Shown in pieces: positions 38,987-50,632 of a DNA stretch of 64,000 nt. The notes beneath the pieces were generated by a model that saw only the letters and a program-made list of their open reading frames with translations, did not search any database and had not been told where the DNA came from. The DNA comes from Caprimulgus europaeus (taxonomy: Eukaryota; Chordata; Aves; Caprimulgiformes; Caprimulgidae). The position numbers and the translations under genes are program-made. The DNA lies in the NCBI GenBank assembly GCA_907165065.1, contig OU015539.1, positions 12,484,816-12,548,815 of the forward strand, given 5' to 3'. Every line of letters starts with the position of its first letter. Position 1 is the first letter of the stretch.

Positions 38987-39130
38987 TGTTCTGGTTTTGC
39001 TAGGATAGAGTTAATTTTCTGATTATCTAGAATAGCTGTATTTTAGTCTCAGTATGGGATTTGTTATGAGAAGAATGTTGATAAAGTACTGAACACAGTA
39101 CTTGCCTACTGCTGCTATAGGCTGCCACCT
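38987..39130 (+). mobile_element. 5' start of an avian endogenous retrovirus LTR
   Basis: The sequence begins TGTTCTGGTTTTGCTAGGAT, continues AGAGTTAATTTTCTGATTA, and later carries GTATGGGATTTG and ATGAGAAGAATGTTGATAA. These occur in the same order as at the 5' end of a widespread bird LTR family that begins TGTTCTGGTTTTGGCTGGG. The match fades after about 39100, so the right edge is approximate and the 3' half, including the polyadenylation region, is absent. It is probably the same LTR class as the 30.07-30.40 kb fragment, but the retained halves do not overlap and cannot be compared directly. Confidence 0.75.
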
Positions 39131-42100
39131 ACCATAAGGCTGAAAATCTTTTCAAATGGTAGTTTAAAACTGAATGTATTAGGTTGGTCCAAACATAGTA
39201 TAATATCAGAACGAGAAGATGGAGCTTTTCACTGAGTCTTTTTATATGTGCACCTCTTTCACACTCCCCATTGCCTTAGTGTTTGTTTTCCTCTAGCTTT
39301 TATTGTGCCTACATAAACACAGGAAGCTCAAATACCAAGAGCAAGTTCCAACAAAAACCTCTTCCACCTTAGGATTAGGCGTAAGGTTTGCCATGAGACT
39401 TGCATTGTGCTGTGTTGTGTCCTTTTCCTCAAGCACAAGTTGGCTTTGCCTGTGGAGACTGTAGGCTTTTTGACAGTCTTTGCATCTCTCTGGTAGTAGA
39501 GCCTAGCTCCTGGGATTGCCATTTAGTTTGTAGTAGACCTTAGGCATTGCCATAGTAAGTAAAATTACAGTCGAGAACGAATTGTTCTCATTTTGGTTTT
39601 GTTACTGGTTAAGAGTTTAGCTGCAGTAATATATTACAATAGTGGTGATGCCATTCCTTCATTTACATCTTTCTTTGTCTTGCTGTCATTTTGTTGAAAT
39701 TAACTGGAGGAAAAGCCAGAAACCTTCTTTGACTCCTTTATTTGGACCTGGGTGCTGGGTGCTGAAAGCAGGACAGTATTAAAATTTTAATATTGCATTT
39801 TATAGTGTTTTCAAAGCTTGTTTTGGACATTGGAAGGAATCTTTTCCATACATGCCTCATAACACATCTAGTTACAATATTCATTTCACTCATGATCAGT
39901 GAATTTGTCAGCTACTTTTAATCCTTTGGGGAATTTCTTAACAAAAGTTTTGCAAGTAATTTTGAAACAAGTACCTTTCCTAATTTTAATATACATGCCT
40001 TTGAGGCCCTTAGGAGTTATTTAAATCAACCTATGATATGGGCTTCTCTGTGTAGCCTGAAAAAAACCCAAAAACCTAGTAGTATCCCACGCAGGATCTA
40101 GCTCTTTCACATCTCGCCACCTGGCTTACAAGGTTGTATATCTTTCAGCTGAATCATTTATGACAAGAGAAGCTGTTAAAGTTTCTTTGGCAGATTGTTT
40201 AGATGTAGCTGCCAATGAAAAGACATTAATAAGTTAGCTATTGCAGCTGTGCTTGCATGTACCCAAGGCAGTTTCAATTTCACTGTTATTCAAAAAATCT
40301 GGCAATTCATATTGTTCCCCCTGTTTGTGCTCCTGAGCTGGGCTCTTCAGGTTCATCTGGTTCCAGAGCTGGCTTTAGGGATAGCCTTTTGTGGAGTGTG
40401 ACAGGGAGCTGTTTATGGTGTGGTGTTGAGGGACAGGCTCATCAGATGTCAGGCTACGAGAGTGCAGGGGCCTCAGAGTGACAGCAGTACTTCGCAAGCC
40501 AGACTTACGCTACCCAGATATGGCTCAAGAAACACTCCTGTGCCTTGGATTTTCCGCTGTAATTCTAACAGCTTGTTCTTCCATCTTGCCTGGCTGAAGA
40601 AGGTGATAGTGCTTTGTGTATTTGTGAGGAACAATGCAGGTTAAGTGTATCAATTAAGTCATATTTCAGTGACAGAAAGTCAGGGTAATCTCTCTACTGA
40701 AGTCACTGTAATGTTTATATACAGAACTACTTCTGTCGGAGTTACTAAAGTGCCACTTACTTTTTTTTCTTTGGTGAGTAAGTACTGCTTTGGGCCTCCT
40801 GCTACAGAATGCAGAGGTCCCATGAAGTGAAAACTTGACAGTGGTCAGCATTGTTTTGTCACAAATGTTTGTGAGAGCTTTTGTGTTCTCTGTCAGAATG
40901 AGTAATTATTAAGAGAGAGATTAATCAACTATATCTGGTGATACATTTGGATAAGTGTAACAAAAGCAGAAAAATATGAGAAATACATCAGTGTGATTTT
41001 TCTGCAAATGCAGAAACAGTTCAGTGAAGCTTTTAAATAAATGGATCAAAAACTTCTCTAGAAAGGATGTACTGCTTATTCATAATCATTTGACTATCAT
41101 GTAAATGGTGTCTTGCATTTTTCTAGACTTGGAAAGCTGTTTCTTTGTCTTTGTCATCCCTTTCCCTGACAGAGTTGTTTCCTACAAGTTGTATTCCTGT
41201 CCTCTGGCCAATTTAATTCTGCCACCTTAATGACTGCTGGAAAATGCATTGCAGCACTGACTTGCCCGGAATGGCAGTTAGGACCAAGCGTAGTGAGCTC
41301 TGTTACCTCAATTTCTAGTAGTCAGTATGGAGCAATATCATCTGACCAACCTCATTTTGCCCAGTGTAATAATTGTTTAGTATCTTCCATTATTGTCCTA
41401 CATCTCTTCTTTCTCCTAGCTGCTCTGCTGCATCTCTTTCTAGTTTGACTTGCTGAGATAAAAAGGAAGTTATAAAATGGAAAAAAAACCAACCAAGATT
41501 ACTAGAATCATGAAGCCATCAGAGAAACAGCCATAGCTCTTTCATGTTTACAAAAACCTCCCCATACTTTTCATGCTATAAGGAGTTAAACTTCAGATCT
41601 AATAAATGCACACGGTAAGCACGAAGTTTGAGCATCAGTATATGCACTGTAGAAGTGCATGACTTACTTAAAATGTGCTGTTAATGACCTGATACTAGCT
41701 TTTTGAGTAATTCAGTTTGGGAAGGATTTTTTTTTTTTAACTGCAGAAATCTAATTTTATTATTAGATGTGTTTTACTTTCCAGTTTAGGCTGTAAGAAA
41801 TGTTTATAATAAAATTTGAAGCCCTAAGATTTTAATGATACACTGAAAAATCAGGTTAAGTGCAAGCAAATATTAACAAAGATTTGCAAGTTTCTTTGTT
41901 TCTGGCCCCATTTAGGAGGAAGCACTGAAACATTTACATCAAATCACCGATGCAGTAGTATTTTTAACTGCTGAAGTTAAGGGAACAAGTCACATCATAC
42001 AGGCTAGACTCAGATCAGAGCTCTGGAGGGCACTGCATGTAGCTGGGTACAGGGTGTCTCCCTGGTAGGAATCACTGTGAACAGTTGCCACTTCTCATTG

Positions 42101-43620
42101 TACAGCACTATTACTGTACCTATGAACAATTCTTCCTAGGATTTTACAAGTTAAAGGTCCAGGCATGCCTCTAATATTTCCTAAAACTGCTTCCAAAGGT
42201 TGATAAATAAAACTGGAAATTTTTGCTTAGTTGGATATGCTTTTTAGTTAGTGGGTTCTTTTTTTGTTTTTCAATATGTTTTCTTTATGTTACCCCCCAT
42301 GGTATTTTTAAAGAATTCTGAGCACAATATTTGATAACTTTATCATATTAATTTCAAGGAGAATGCTAAAATAGGACAGGACAAAATACAAATGTTCTCC
42401 TCTGCCTCAGGAATAAAAGTAATAAAGGTCTAAGGGCACTTTACTAATATTCTGATAACAAAGATTGAAGTCTTATTAATATTGACTTAATCTGTGGTTA
42501 GACAGCATTTGACACAACTATCTTGACAAATTACTATTAAATGGAACAGTCTTCTGTACAGATGTTTCTATGCCAGCCTGTCTATTATAATGCCTGGCTA
42601 TTTTTACATTCTGCTGTGCATCTTTGTGATAGAATTCAGAAGAGCTAAATTGAATATTTTTGCCTAACTACAGTAGGTTCTAGGAAATGTTATCCCATGG
42701 CTACTTGTCCTCAGTGTGTGACAGCTGATACAAATCACCACAGGATGCCCTCCATTAACTTGAAACATTTTCCCTGATGTCCTCTGGAAAGACTTAGTGC
42801 ATCAGAAAATTAAAGTATAAAGATTGTACCTGTTGCAAAGTTTTTTCTTCACTTAAAAGTCTTTATAGGTCAAAAGAAAATAGATTTAAATGCTCCCTAC
42901 TCAACTATAGTACTTAAAGTACTACATAGTGAACCCCTGGTGGGTGCCTTTTACACCCTCCTGTGAGTGCCTTTCTTAAACTGATCTAATACTGACTCTC
43001 CTTGAAATTTTTTCATGTTATTGTAGTTGGGAGTAGCAAACTGCAATCATTGGTGGCATTTTGTGATTAAAACTACCTGTAAGAAAATGTTCAGAAAGTA
43101 GTATTTTTACAGTAAATAAAATTGGGTTGAACATTATTTTCTACCAAAGTTCTCAAGGTATGATTTCTGAATGCAATTATTTGATAAGACACAGAAGAGA
43201 ATAGGCAAATATCTAAAAATAAGTTCAAAGAAGCAAAGAATCAAAAGAAAGTATGAAATATTAATTGATATTTCTTACACAAATGGAATTAAAAATATTA
43301 ATCAAAATAGAGCATCCCAAATAAATACTCAAAAATGTTTGCAAGGAGATAATTTGTCACAAAAATCAGACAGATGATACAAAAAATTCCTGTTTGTTTT
43401 TATTCAAAGACACTATGCACAGAATCATCTAATTACTTGAGGCAACTGCAGCAAAGCACATTTGAATATTATTTTCCTCTATCTTTTTTTTTTGCTAAAA
43501 GTATAAAATCCTCCTGATATACTCACATTTCTGTTGCCTTATTGTTTATATGCTTCAAAGATCATAGCTCCTTTGTGTTAGGTTTTATACAGAAATGAGA
43601 AACTAATGGAGTGTGTCTCC
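39131..43620. other. Unique non-coding DNA with a GC-richer patch
   Basis: No gene seen. The part from about 40240 to 40660 is richer in G and C and open in two + strand frames (40257-40481 and 40420-40644) but gives no recognisable protein. It could be an eroded repeat or an exon of an unknown transcript. Other open frames (39328-39522 on -, 41230-41448 and 43171-43377 on +) look accidental, the last being Lys/Asn/Ile-rich as expected of AT-rich DNA. Confidence 0.5.
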
Positions 43621-43635
43621 AAAGGTGTTGCAATT

Positions 43636-43735
43636 TTATCACCTAATGAGAACAAGAATAAAAGATAATTTTGGAGAGAAATAGGTAATTTGGGGGAGTC
43701 TTATTGGGAACTCTGGAAGAAATACAAGAACTGTA
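43636..43735 (+). mobile_element. Possible eroded CR1 fragment, sense
   Basis: CACCTAATGAGAACAAG, then GGAGAGAAATAGG, then GGGGGAGTCTTATTGGGAAC follow the order of a CR1 stretch (CCTATGAGGAA, GGAGAAGAGAAGG, GGGGAGACCTTATTG). Many substitutions separate it from the consensus, and no translation survives. It could be coincidence. Confidence 0.3.
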
Positions 43736-44006
43736 CAAGATTAACTAGGAGTAAAAGTATGCAGTTAATCATGTGCAAATGTTTAAGACAGTAATTTCAA
43801 CATCTAAGCTATCTAAAATAGATCTAATTTATTTGCGTAACTATATTGTTACTCACCATACACTATATGAAATAATAGGCTGAGAATTATGCTGTGTATA
43901 TATATAAAAACCTGGTCCTAGTACAGCATCTGAATCACTGTTGACTGTCTTAAAGATGTTTCTCACAAAAAGAACAGAAGAATTTGAAGAAACAGTATTA
44001 AAGCAG

Positions 44007-44022
44007 AAAAAAAAAAAAAAAA
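44007..44022 (+). repeat. Poly-A tract (16 A)
   Basis: Homopolymer after AAAGCAG. The A-rich sequence before it does not resemble a processed gene. Confidence 0.9.
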
Positions 44023-46188
44023 GATTGGTTTTTGGAGTCCCAAGTTGAGATTTGCTGCTACCAAATCATAGAAGCAGACATGTTTTTCACTTGTAAACTG
44101 GGCAGATTTGAGCTGTAAGTGAGCAGGGGACATATACGTAACCCCATGATGATATGTGAAAGAGAATAGCTTTGCTTTAATGGGAACTAGTTGATATAGC
44201 TGAGGAAAATATCCTCATCAGTATTTCAAATGTAGGACCTAGAGAGAGTACTCTGTCTCCTGGTAAGAGTTAATGTTCTTTATTTTCTTATTCTATCCAT
44301 TCTGATATTCTGGAGTTTGGCTAACTTTATATATACATTCATGTGTACATCTATACATATATATGTCATAGTAAATACATGTCAAATTTTATTATCCTTC
44401 CAAAAAAAAGCAGAGCAGGAATGCCATCTTAAGTTGACTTTTTAAAGAAACAGGATATTTAAGTTCCAAGTCCTTAATTAACCCTGTTTTCTTAGGCAGT
44501 ACTTATTGTGAATTGATGACAGTCCTACTCAATACAGAGTCAGAACGTTTTTCCTTCCTGGGACTGATGTGGTGAGAGAATGCAGGTCACAGATATGACA
44601 GCAGGTCCAGTCCCACGTATGCTTTTGTGAAGTTGGCAGTTCACTCCTACCTGGTCCTAACTGCCCAGGATCAGGTTTCCTGCCAGTGCAGGACAGAGTA
44701 GAAAATTCCTTCCATCCTTTCTTTATCACCTTTTAAATCACTTTTGATAACAGACCACACCAGACCATTCCCTCCACCACAGCATTAACATAACTTCCTG
44801 CCCAGATCCCATAGAGTCTTTGCCAGTCTTATCACAGAGCTGTCCTTCCCTGTTGCAGTCATTCTTTTCTAGCCCAAAGAAGAGGAGGGAAAGTTAATTC
44901 TGCCTTATCCCTGTTGCCCACCTCAGAGGAGAAATTGAGAAGATAAATCCACAGGAGGGAGAGAAACTTTAGGCATGACTTAGGCATGTGTAGGCTAAAA
45001 AAGGAACTGGAATTTTTTCCAGGTGCGTATTCCTGTGCACAGTGGCAGTACATTTGTTTAAAACACAAAGATAATTTTATAGCAGTCCTTAAAATAAGAA
45101 GTCATCCCATGTGAAGTCAGTTGTCTATGCTGAACAGCAATATACAGCACAGCCATAATTTGGCTCGTCAGTACTGTATCAAAAATTCTCCATAATTGCT
45201 ACAATATGCACTTTGCACAATTTCAGTGTGTTGAATTTTTGTCATTTATTCTTAAACTAATCCTCCTGTAAATGTTCCCTTTCTGCTGATGTGAATTGAA
45301 GAATTCTTTAGTTAACACCATTAGCTTTTCATGGTATCTAAATCTCTTCTGCCATGAGCATCAATACTACAGTGCTCCTGTCTCCAAGCAGTTCTGCATC
45401 AGTGCCTTTAGATAGAACATGACAGATACAGTAATGTTCTCCATGTAAATTGCTCTCTACATATAGGCAACAAGGAAAATAACATGGAACATTCATTGCC
45501 CTGTGACTGCAAAAATTATAACTGTATTCATTGTGTGCTGGTTCAAGTGCCTGAGCCGATCATAATATACAGCAGGCTTAGTGAATTTTCAAAGCCATGT
45601 TCTAAGCAACAATGCACTGTCTTGCTCCCACGGGGTTCCTGGAAAAAAGGATTTCAGTTGTAGACAAGTTTCTTCCTCTTTTTTTTTTTTCTAATAGCTT
45701 GGAATTGAAAACTAGGTAAATAATTTTGGGTTACAAACTGGTTTTTAAGCTTATGGTCTTGTTTGTTACCAATGGCTATAATACACAATAAATATACTGA
45801 CTTACATGTTCTGCTTAATTTTATGCATATATGCAGATCTAAATAAGCAAGTGTAATTCAGTGAAATACATAAACTTACTGTAGAACCAAGTACCACATT
45901 CTTTGTAGAGTTGCAGTCATTCACTCCAGCATTCTGGTTTATAAGTCCAGATAAAGCTGATAATGTTAAACTCCCTGCTTTCCTTGTTGGAAGCAATAGG
46001 TAGTTTAGTTGCATATGTTAATAGAATTCTTACCTTCTCTTTTTTTTAAAAAAAATATAAAAAATAAAAAAGTGCAATGACACCCATTATTGTTCCTTAA
46101 TTGCTAATGAAATCTGTAAAGAATACCTTATTCTATAGTAAATGATGTGTTTTAAAGACTCTTTTTAAAAAGCGCTGTTATATATTGT

Positions 46189-46246
46189 GCATTAAATGTA
46201 CTGTATGTGCTATAATGCACTAAATGTACTACTAAATGTACTATAA
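46189..46246 (+). repeat. Irregular direct repeats of TAAATGTACT
   Basis: The core TTAAATGTACT or CTAAATGTACT recurs three times within about 55 bases, with different spacers. It is a small local duplication without known family. Confidence 0.75.
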
Positions 46247-47662
46247 AAAGTGTGATTTTTTTGGTGTGTTTGGTGCATAGCTTCCTTAAACTGATGTGCA
46301 ACAAAAAGAAATCTGTATATCGGGAAAATGCAATTGAACTTGCTGTTATGCTTAAGAAAATTAAGACAGTTAATGAAACATAGAACATATTAACATTATT
46401 GAGCAGAACAGAGCATTTTATAAAAACTTACAGAAACTCAGTTGATGTAAGAATACTTACCATGCTATGTGTAGTTGAAGTTACTGCCAGCTAATAATCA
46501 AGCAGTTTAGTAGAAGAGTCTTAGTGATTTGCCTCTCTGAAGTGACGTCCATGTCTTTACGAAACTGTATAATTGTCAGATGAATTCTGACAAGAGCCTT
46601 TGCCTATGATCAGTCAAGGTTCTTTGTAGGAACATTGGACTGTCTGGCACAGAGCAACACAGGAATCATACCTGCTTGGCCCCAGGATATTTATTTTCTA
46701 TATGCAGGGAAATGGTGGGAGCTGAAAAAGAAGAAAAGAATGCTTATTTGTAAATTTTTAAAAGATTGCATTCATGGGCGGTGCACTGCTAACTCTGTCA
46801 ATTACTTTTCCAGTTTTCTTCCCTCTTTCAGATGATCACTCTGGTTCCTCATTCTCTTTCAAAAGATTTCATATGATTCCACTGTGTTCTGATTTTCAGT
46901 CTGCCTGCTACTCCCATTTTTTAAAAACATGCCATATTTTCCTGAAGAACTGATTTCCCATTTGATAGGATTCTGGCTGGTAGTTTTCAGTCTGGCTTCT
47001 TATTTTCACCATGCCACACTACTTTGACCCAGATTATCAATGTCCTTTTATACTTTAGCATATTATTGCCCTCACTGTCTTAGTTATCTCTTACTCTTCA
47101 TCTCAGTCCATCAGCTTTCATGAATCTCTCCTTTCTTCCTTATTGTACTGTATCACTTTACTAGCAGCTGCTGCTTCTGAAAATGTTTGTGATGTTGGTA
47201 ACTTTGAAATGTTTTCTTTTGTTTATTGATGTTTTTCAAGTTTCAGAAGTAAAATCCCTTCTTTTTTCTATCTCTGTGTGACATTGTTTGATCCCAAAAT
47301 TTTGTCTGCTTCTGTAACATATAGAGTTCCTAATCTTACACCAGATATGTTTACTGCTCAATCTTCCAGAGATAATGATTTTGCAAATACATTCTCTGGG
47401 ATATCTGCCTACATTTCACATGAGCACTCTAGAAACAACTGTCACAGTTTAAAGTGTTGCTGCTGCTCTAATCCAGAAAAGGATAAGATGCTTTGAAGAT
47501 TTAAATGATGAGAGATAGCAACAGAATACTCAGCCTTGTACTCAATCAGAGATGGAAACAGCATAAGTCTTTGTGAATATGAAAATAAATAGCTCCTCTT
47601 TGACATAGTAGAGAAGAGCGAGGTAGGGAGATGGAAGATGATGGAGATGGCCTAATTTAAGC

Positions 47663-47686
47663 ATATATATATATATATATACACAC
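47663..47686. repeat. AT/AC microsatellite
   Basis: About nine AT units followed by three AC units. Simple dinucleotide repeat. Confidence 0.95.
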
Positions 47687-50381
47687 TAACATAACATTGG
47701 CAGCCACTTCTTGAACTGATGCAGGAGGGCAAGTTTTTTGTTTAAGTCTACACAAAAAGTGTAGCAGTCAAATCATGTGGAAGTTACATCCTAGCAGTCA
47801 AGATCAATGAGAGTAATTTTTTTACTCAAGTGGATTGATTAGAAATTACTTTCTTCATGCTGCTGTAGAAAAAGAATGTGAAATATTTAGCCATTACTTG
47901 TACAGGTGGACCTTCAAAAAGGTGAAACTGGAAATCAGTCCTGTGTGTTGGCTGGGGTGATAGGGAGGATGTCACAATGATCCATAGAGGATATATTGCA
48001 AAGAGCTTATGGGGAGGAATGGCTAAAATGTTGCATGAAGGCACTAACAAGCCTGATAAAGAATTATGGTTAAAAGCTACTTGTTCTGCATGTGTGATGT
48101 CTGTATGACATTGACTTTTGTATTTCTGTTGTTCAAAGTAAGGCCTAGAGCTACTAGAGAAGGTCTGACAAGTCAAAGGTGGGAAGAATTTTGACTGTGG
48201 AGAGGTCATCAAAGATACTGATAGGAACAGGTTAAAACAGATTAAACTGGCTAAAACATGGGCTAGAACTGGAGGAGAGGCACTTCTTGGTATTGTGAAC
48301 TGATCATTTAATGAAAGCAGAGTCAGTCATACAGGAGGAGGAGACATGGCAGTAGTTAAGGGAATCCAGGCTTATTTTTAAAAACGACAGGTCACTCATT
48401 TTTATTGTGAGAGACATGGTTAGAAGGGAAGGATGGGGATTTTGTTGAGAGGCTTTATTTTCTAAATGCAACTTAAATTGCAATCTAAATCTAGCATTAA
48501 GTTTACTACTGCACAGTAACTTTAAAACTATTTCTGCTCCAGTCAAATGTGTGCTTACAGTTTATGCAATCACAGAATGCATTTACCTTACATTAACCTT
48601 ATTTTAGTGTGCCAAGTCTACAGGCTGTCAGACACAAACAGTAGGTGGAAAATACTCTCTAACCTGTGTATTGTAAGATGATGCCTTTCAGGAACTTCAG
48701 AGGTGTGCATTCATGCTAACAGACTGAATGATACAAAAGTCTTCTGTAGCATTCCTTCTGACTTCTGTTTCTTGGAGGTAAGCACAGCTACCAGAAACAG
48801 AAGGAAAAAGAAGAGCCAAACCCCAGCTGTGTGGTGTCATCTCAGCTGTTTGTCCAAGTGCATTTCCTCTTTGATGTTCTTGGCAGTGGCAACTAACCAG
48901 CTGGGACATGTGTCAGCTTTTTTCTGGGGAATGGAGGGGAGGAGGAACATTCATATACATACACTCTTGTCTCTGGTCTCTTTTGGAAAGCAGCAATTAA
49001 CAGCTGAGAGGTTATTAAAATTTCTTCCTTAATTTCAGCTTATATGTGGTTTACTCCATTTTAAACAGTGTAAGAAACCTTGGTGAGTGGCAAAGCTCAT
49101 TTTAAGACCATAAGGCTAGAGGCAGCATTTTCATGAGGAAACAAATTAAATCATAATCCTGAACCTCTGGCCTAGATGATGTAGAGCTAGCTTTAAACAT
49201 GGCCCAGCTGGTTCAGGTAGCAAACACCACGAAACCATGGTAGTACCTACCACAGGTTTACCACCTGGATAATCATTCAACTTCATGATTTCTGGGGCAG
49301 TTAGCTACTTTGTTATCAGTCACCCAGACAGGCTTACAGCTAGCACACCTGTTCTGTTTACCTAAGAAGCAGACACATTGGTGATGGCAGCATATCCATG
49401 ACTTTTGACTGAGGTCATGATTTTTTTATTATTATTATTATTACAAAGAAAAGGCTGTAGCTATAAACCTTTAAGACTTGGACACTTCACTGAGACTTCT
49501 GTTAATGTCCTGTTTTTCATTTCACACCTTTTCTAAACTCATAAGTTTATGGCTCTTTTTTTTTTTATTTTTATTTTTACCTTAGTAATATAAGTTTTAT
49601 AACTTTATGCAGTTCTGAAATATTCAGAATGGAAATAACTTTCCCAGTGAAGATTTTTGTGCAAACTTTGTAGCAAAATTTGTCAATGCTGTATAGGAAT
49701 GTTCAGTAGCAGTCACTGACACATCATCTTCTATTTCCAAGAAATAAACATTACTGATTGAGTAAACAAAATGTTTTTCTTCCCTTTCATCTTTTGAATA
49801 TAGAGATGGGAAATAAAATGTAGGACTGCATGAAATAGTAGATACTATAATCAATCTATTTGTACATCTCCTCTCATTCTCTCATTTCTTAAACCCTAGT
49901 AAAGTTCTAACATTGCGTCTTATTCGTCAGTTGTGGTGTGCCTTCTAATCTATCAAATTAATCAGGCATCTTAAAGTTTTTTGTCAATTTATCTATCATG
50001 TCAGACAAGAAGCATTGGACTAGCATACACCCATCACACAGTACACTGAAAATCAATGGGAAGTAACCCTGTTTACTGCAAGAGTTTTACACTGAGTGTA
50101 GTTAGCATACTGCCGCTCAGTAAACAAAGTACTTTGTAATGTAGAATGTATTAATTTGCTATAAGGTATTTCAAAAGAAGGTGACATATTTCAACACTTT
50201 TCTTGGTGCCAACATTACAAGTATGAAGAGACTATTTTTTGATAGATTGAGCAGCACATAGCAAATCAGAAGTTACTTTTGGTGGTTGCTCCTTTAATGA
50301 GATGTATCACACAGCTTGGATAAATTATCTACTGTGTGAAGCAACTTATCATGCCAGAATATACAGTATATTGTCATGGGC

Positions 50382-50397
50382 TTTTTTTTTTTTTTTT
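50382..50397. repeat. Poly-T tract (16 T) leading into CTT-rich DNA
   Basis: Homopolymer followed by CTTCTTTCTTC. Read on the other strand it is poly-A. No retrotransposed copy is recognisable on that side. Confidence 0.9.
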
Positions 50398-50588
50398 CTT
50401 CTTTCTTCTTTTTGATTTTCTGGTATTCTGATGAATTATTTGCAGCATTTCCCTTTCACTGCTGCTACAATAATCAAGTTATGTTTCTTGAACATCAGTC
50501 TATCATTTTCATTGACTTCCTCCATTGTCAAAGGCATAGGGAGGTGGAAAAAACTCCCATTGCTAAATTTCACAAGAAATTCTTGTAT

Positions 50589-50632
50589 TTCCTTTGTTCC
50601 TTTGTTTCTTTGCTTCCTCTGCTTTCTTTGTT
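50589..50632. repeat. Imperfect TTCCTTTG pyrimidine-rich repeat
   Basis: Four to five imperfect copies of a TTCCTTTG/TTTCTTTG unit, giving a strand-biased pyrimidine tract. Confidence 0.7.

Noticed and set aside
47826-48212. Longest open frame of the window (128 codons, - strand) as a gene
   Set aside because: No motif, signal peptide, conserved-looking block or splice/promoter context. Its length is expected by chance in 64 kb on six frames.
48692-48777. Exon ending at the good donor GGAG/GTAAGC
   Set aside because: The acceptor is short of pyrimidines and the enclosed peptide is Cys/Phe/Ser-rich with no recognisable pattern. Probable pseudo-exon.
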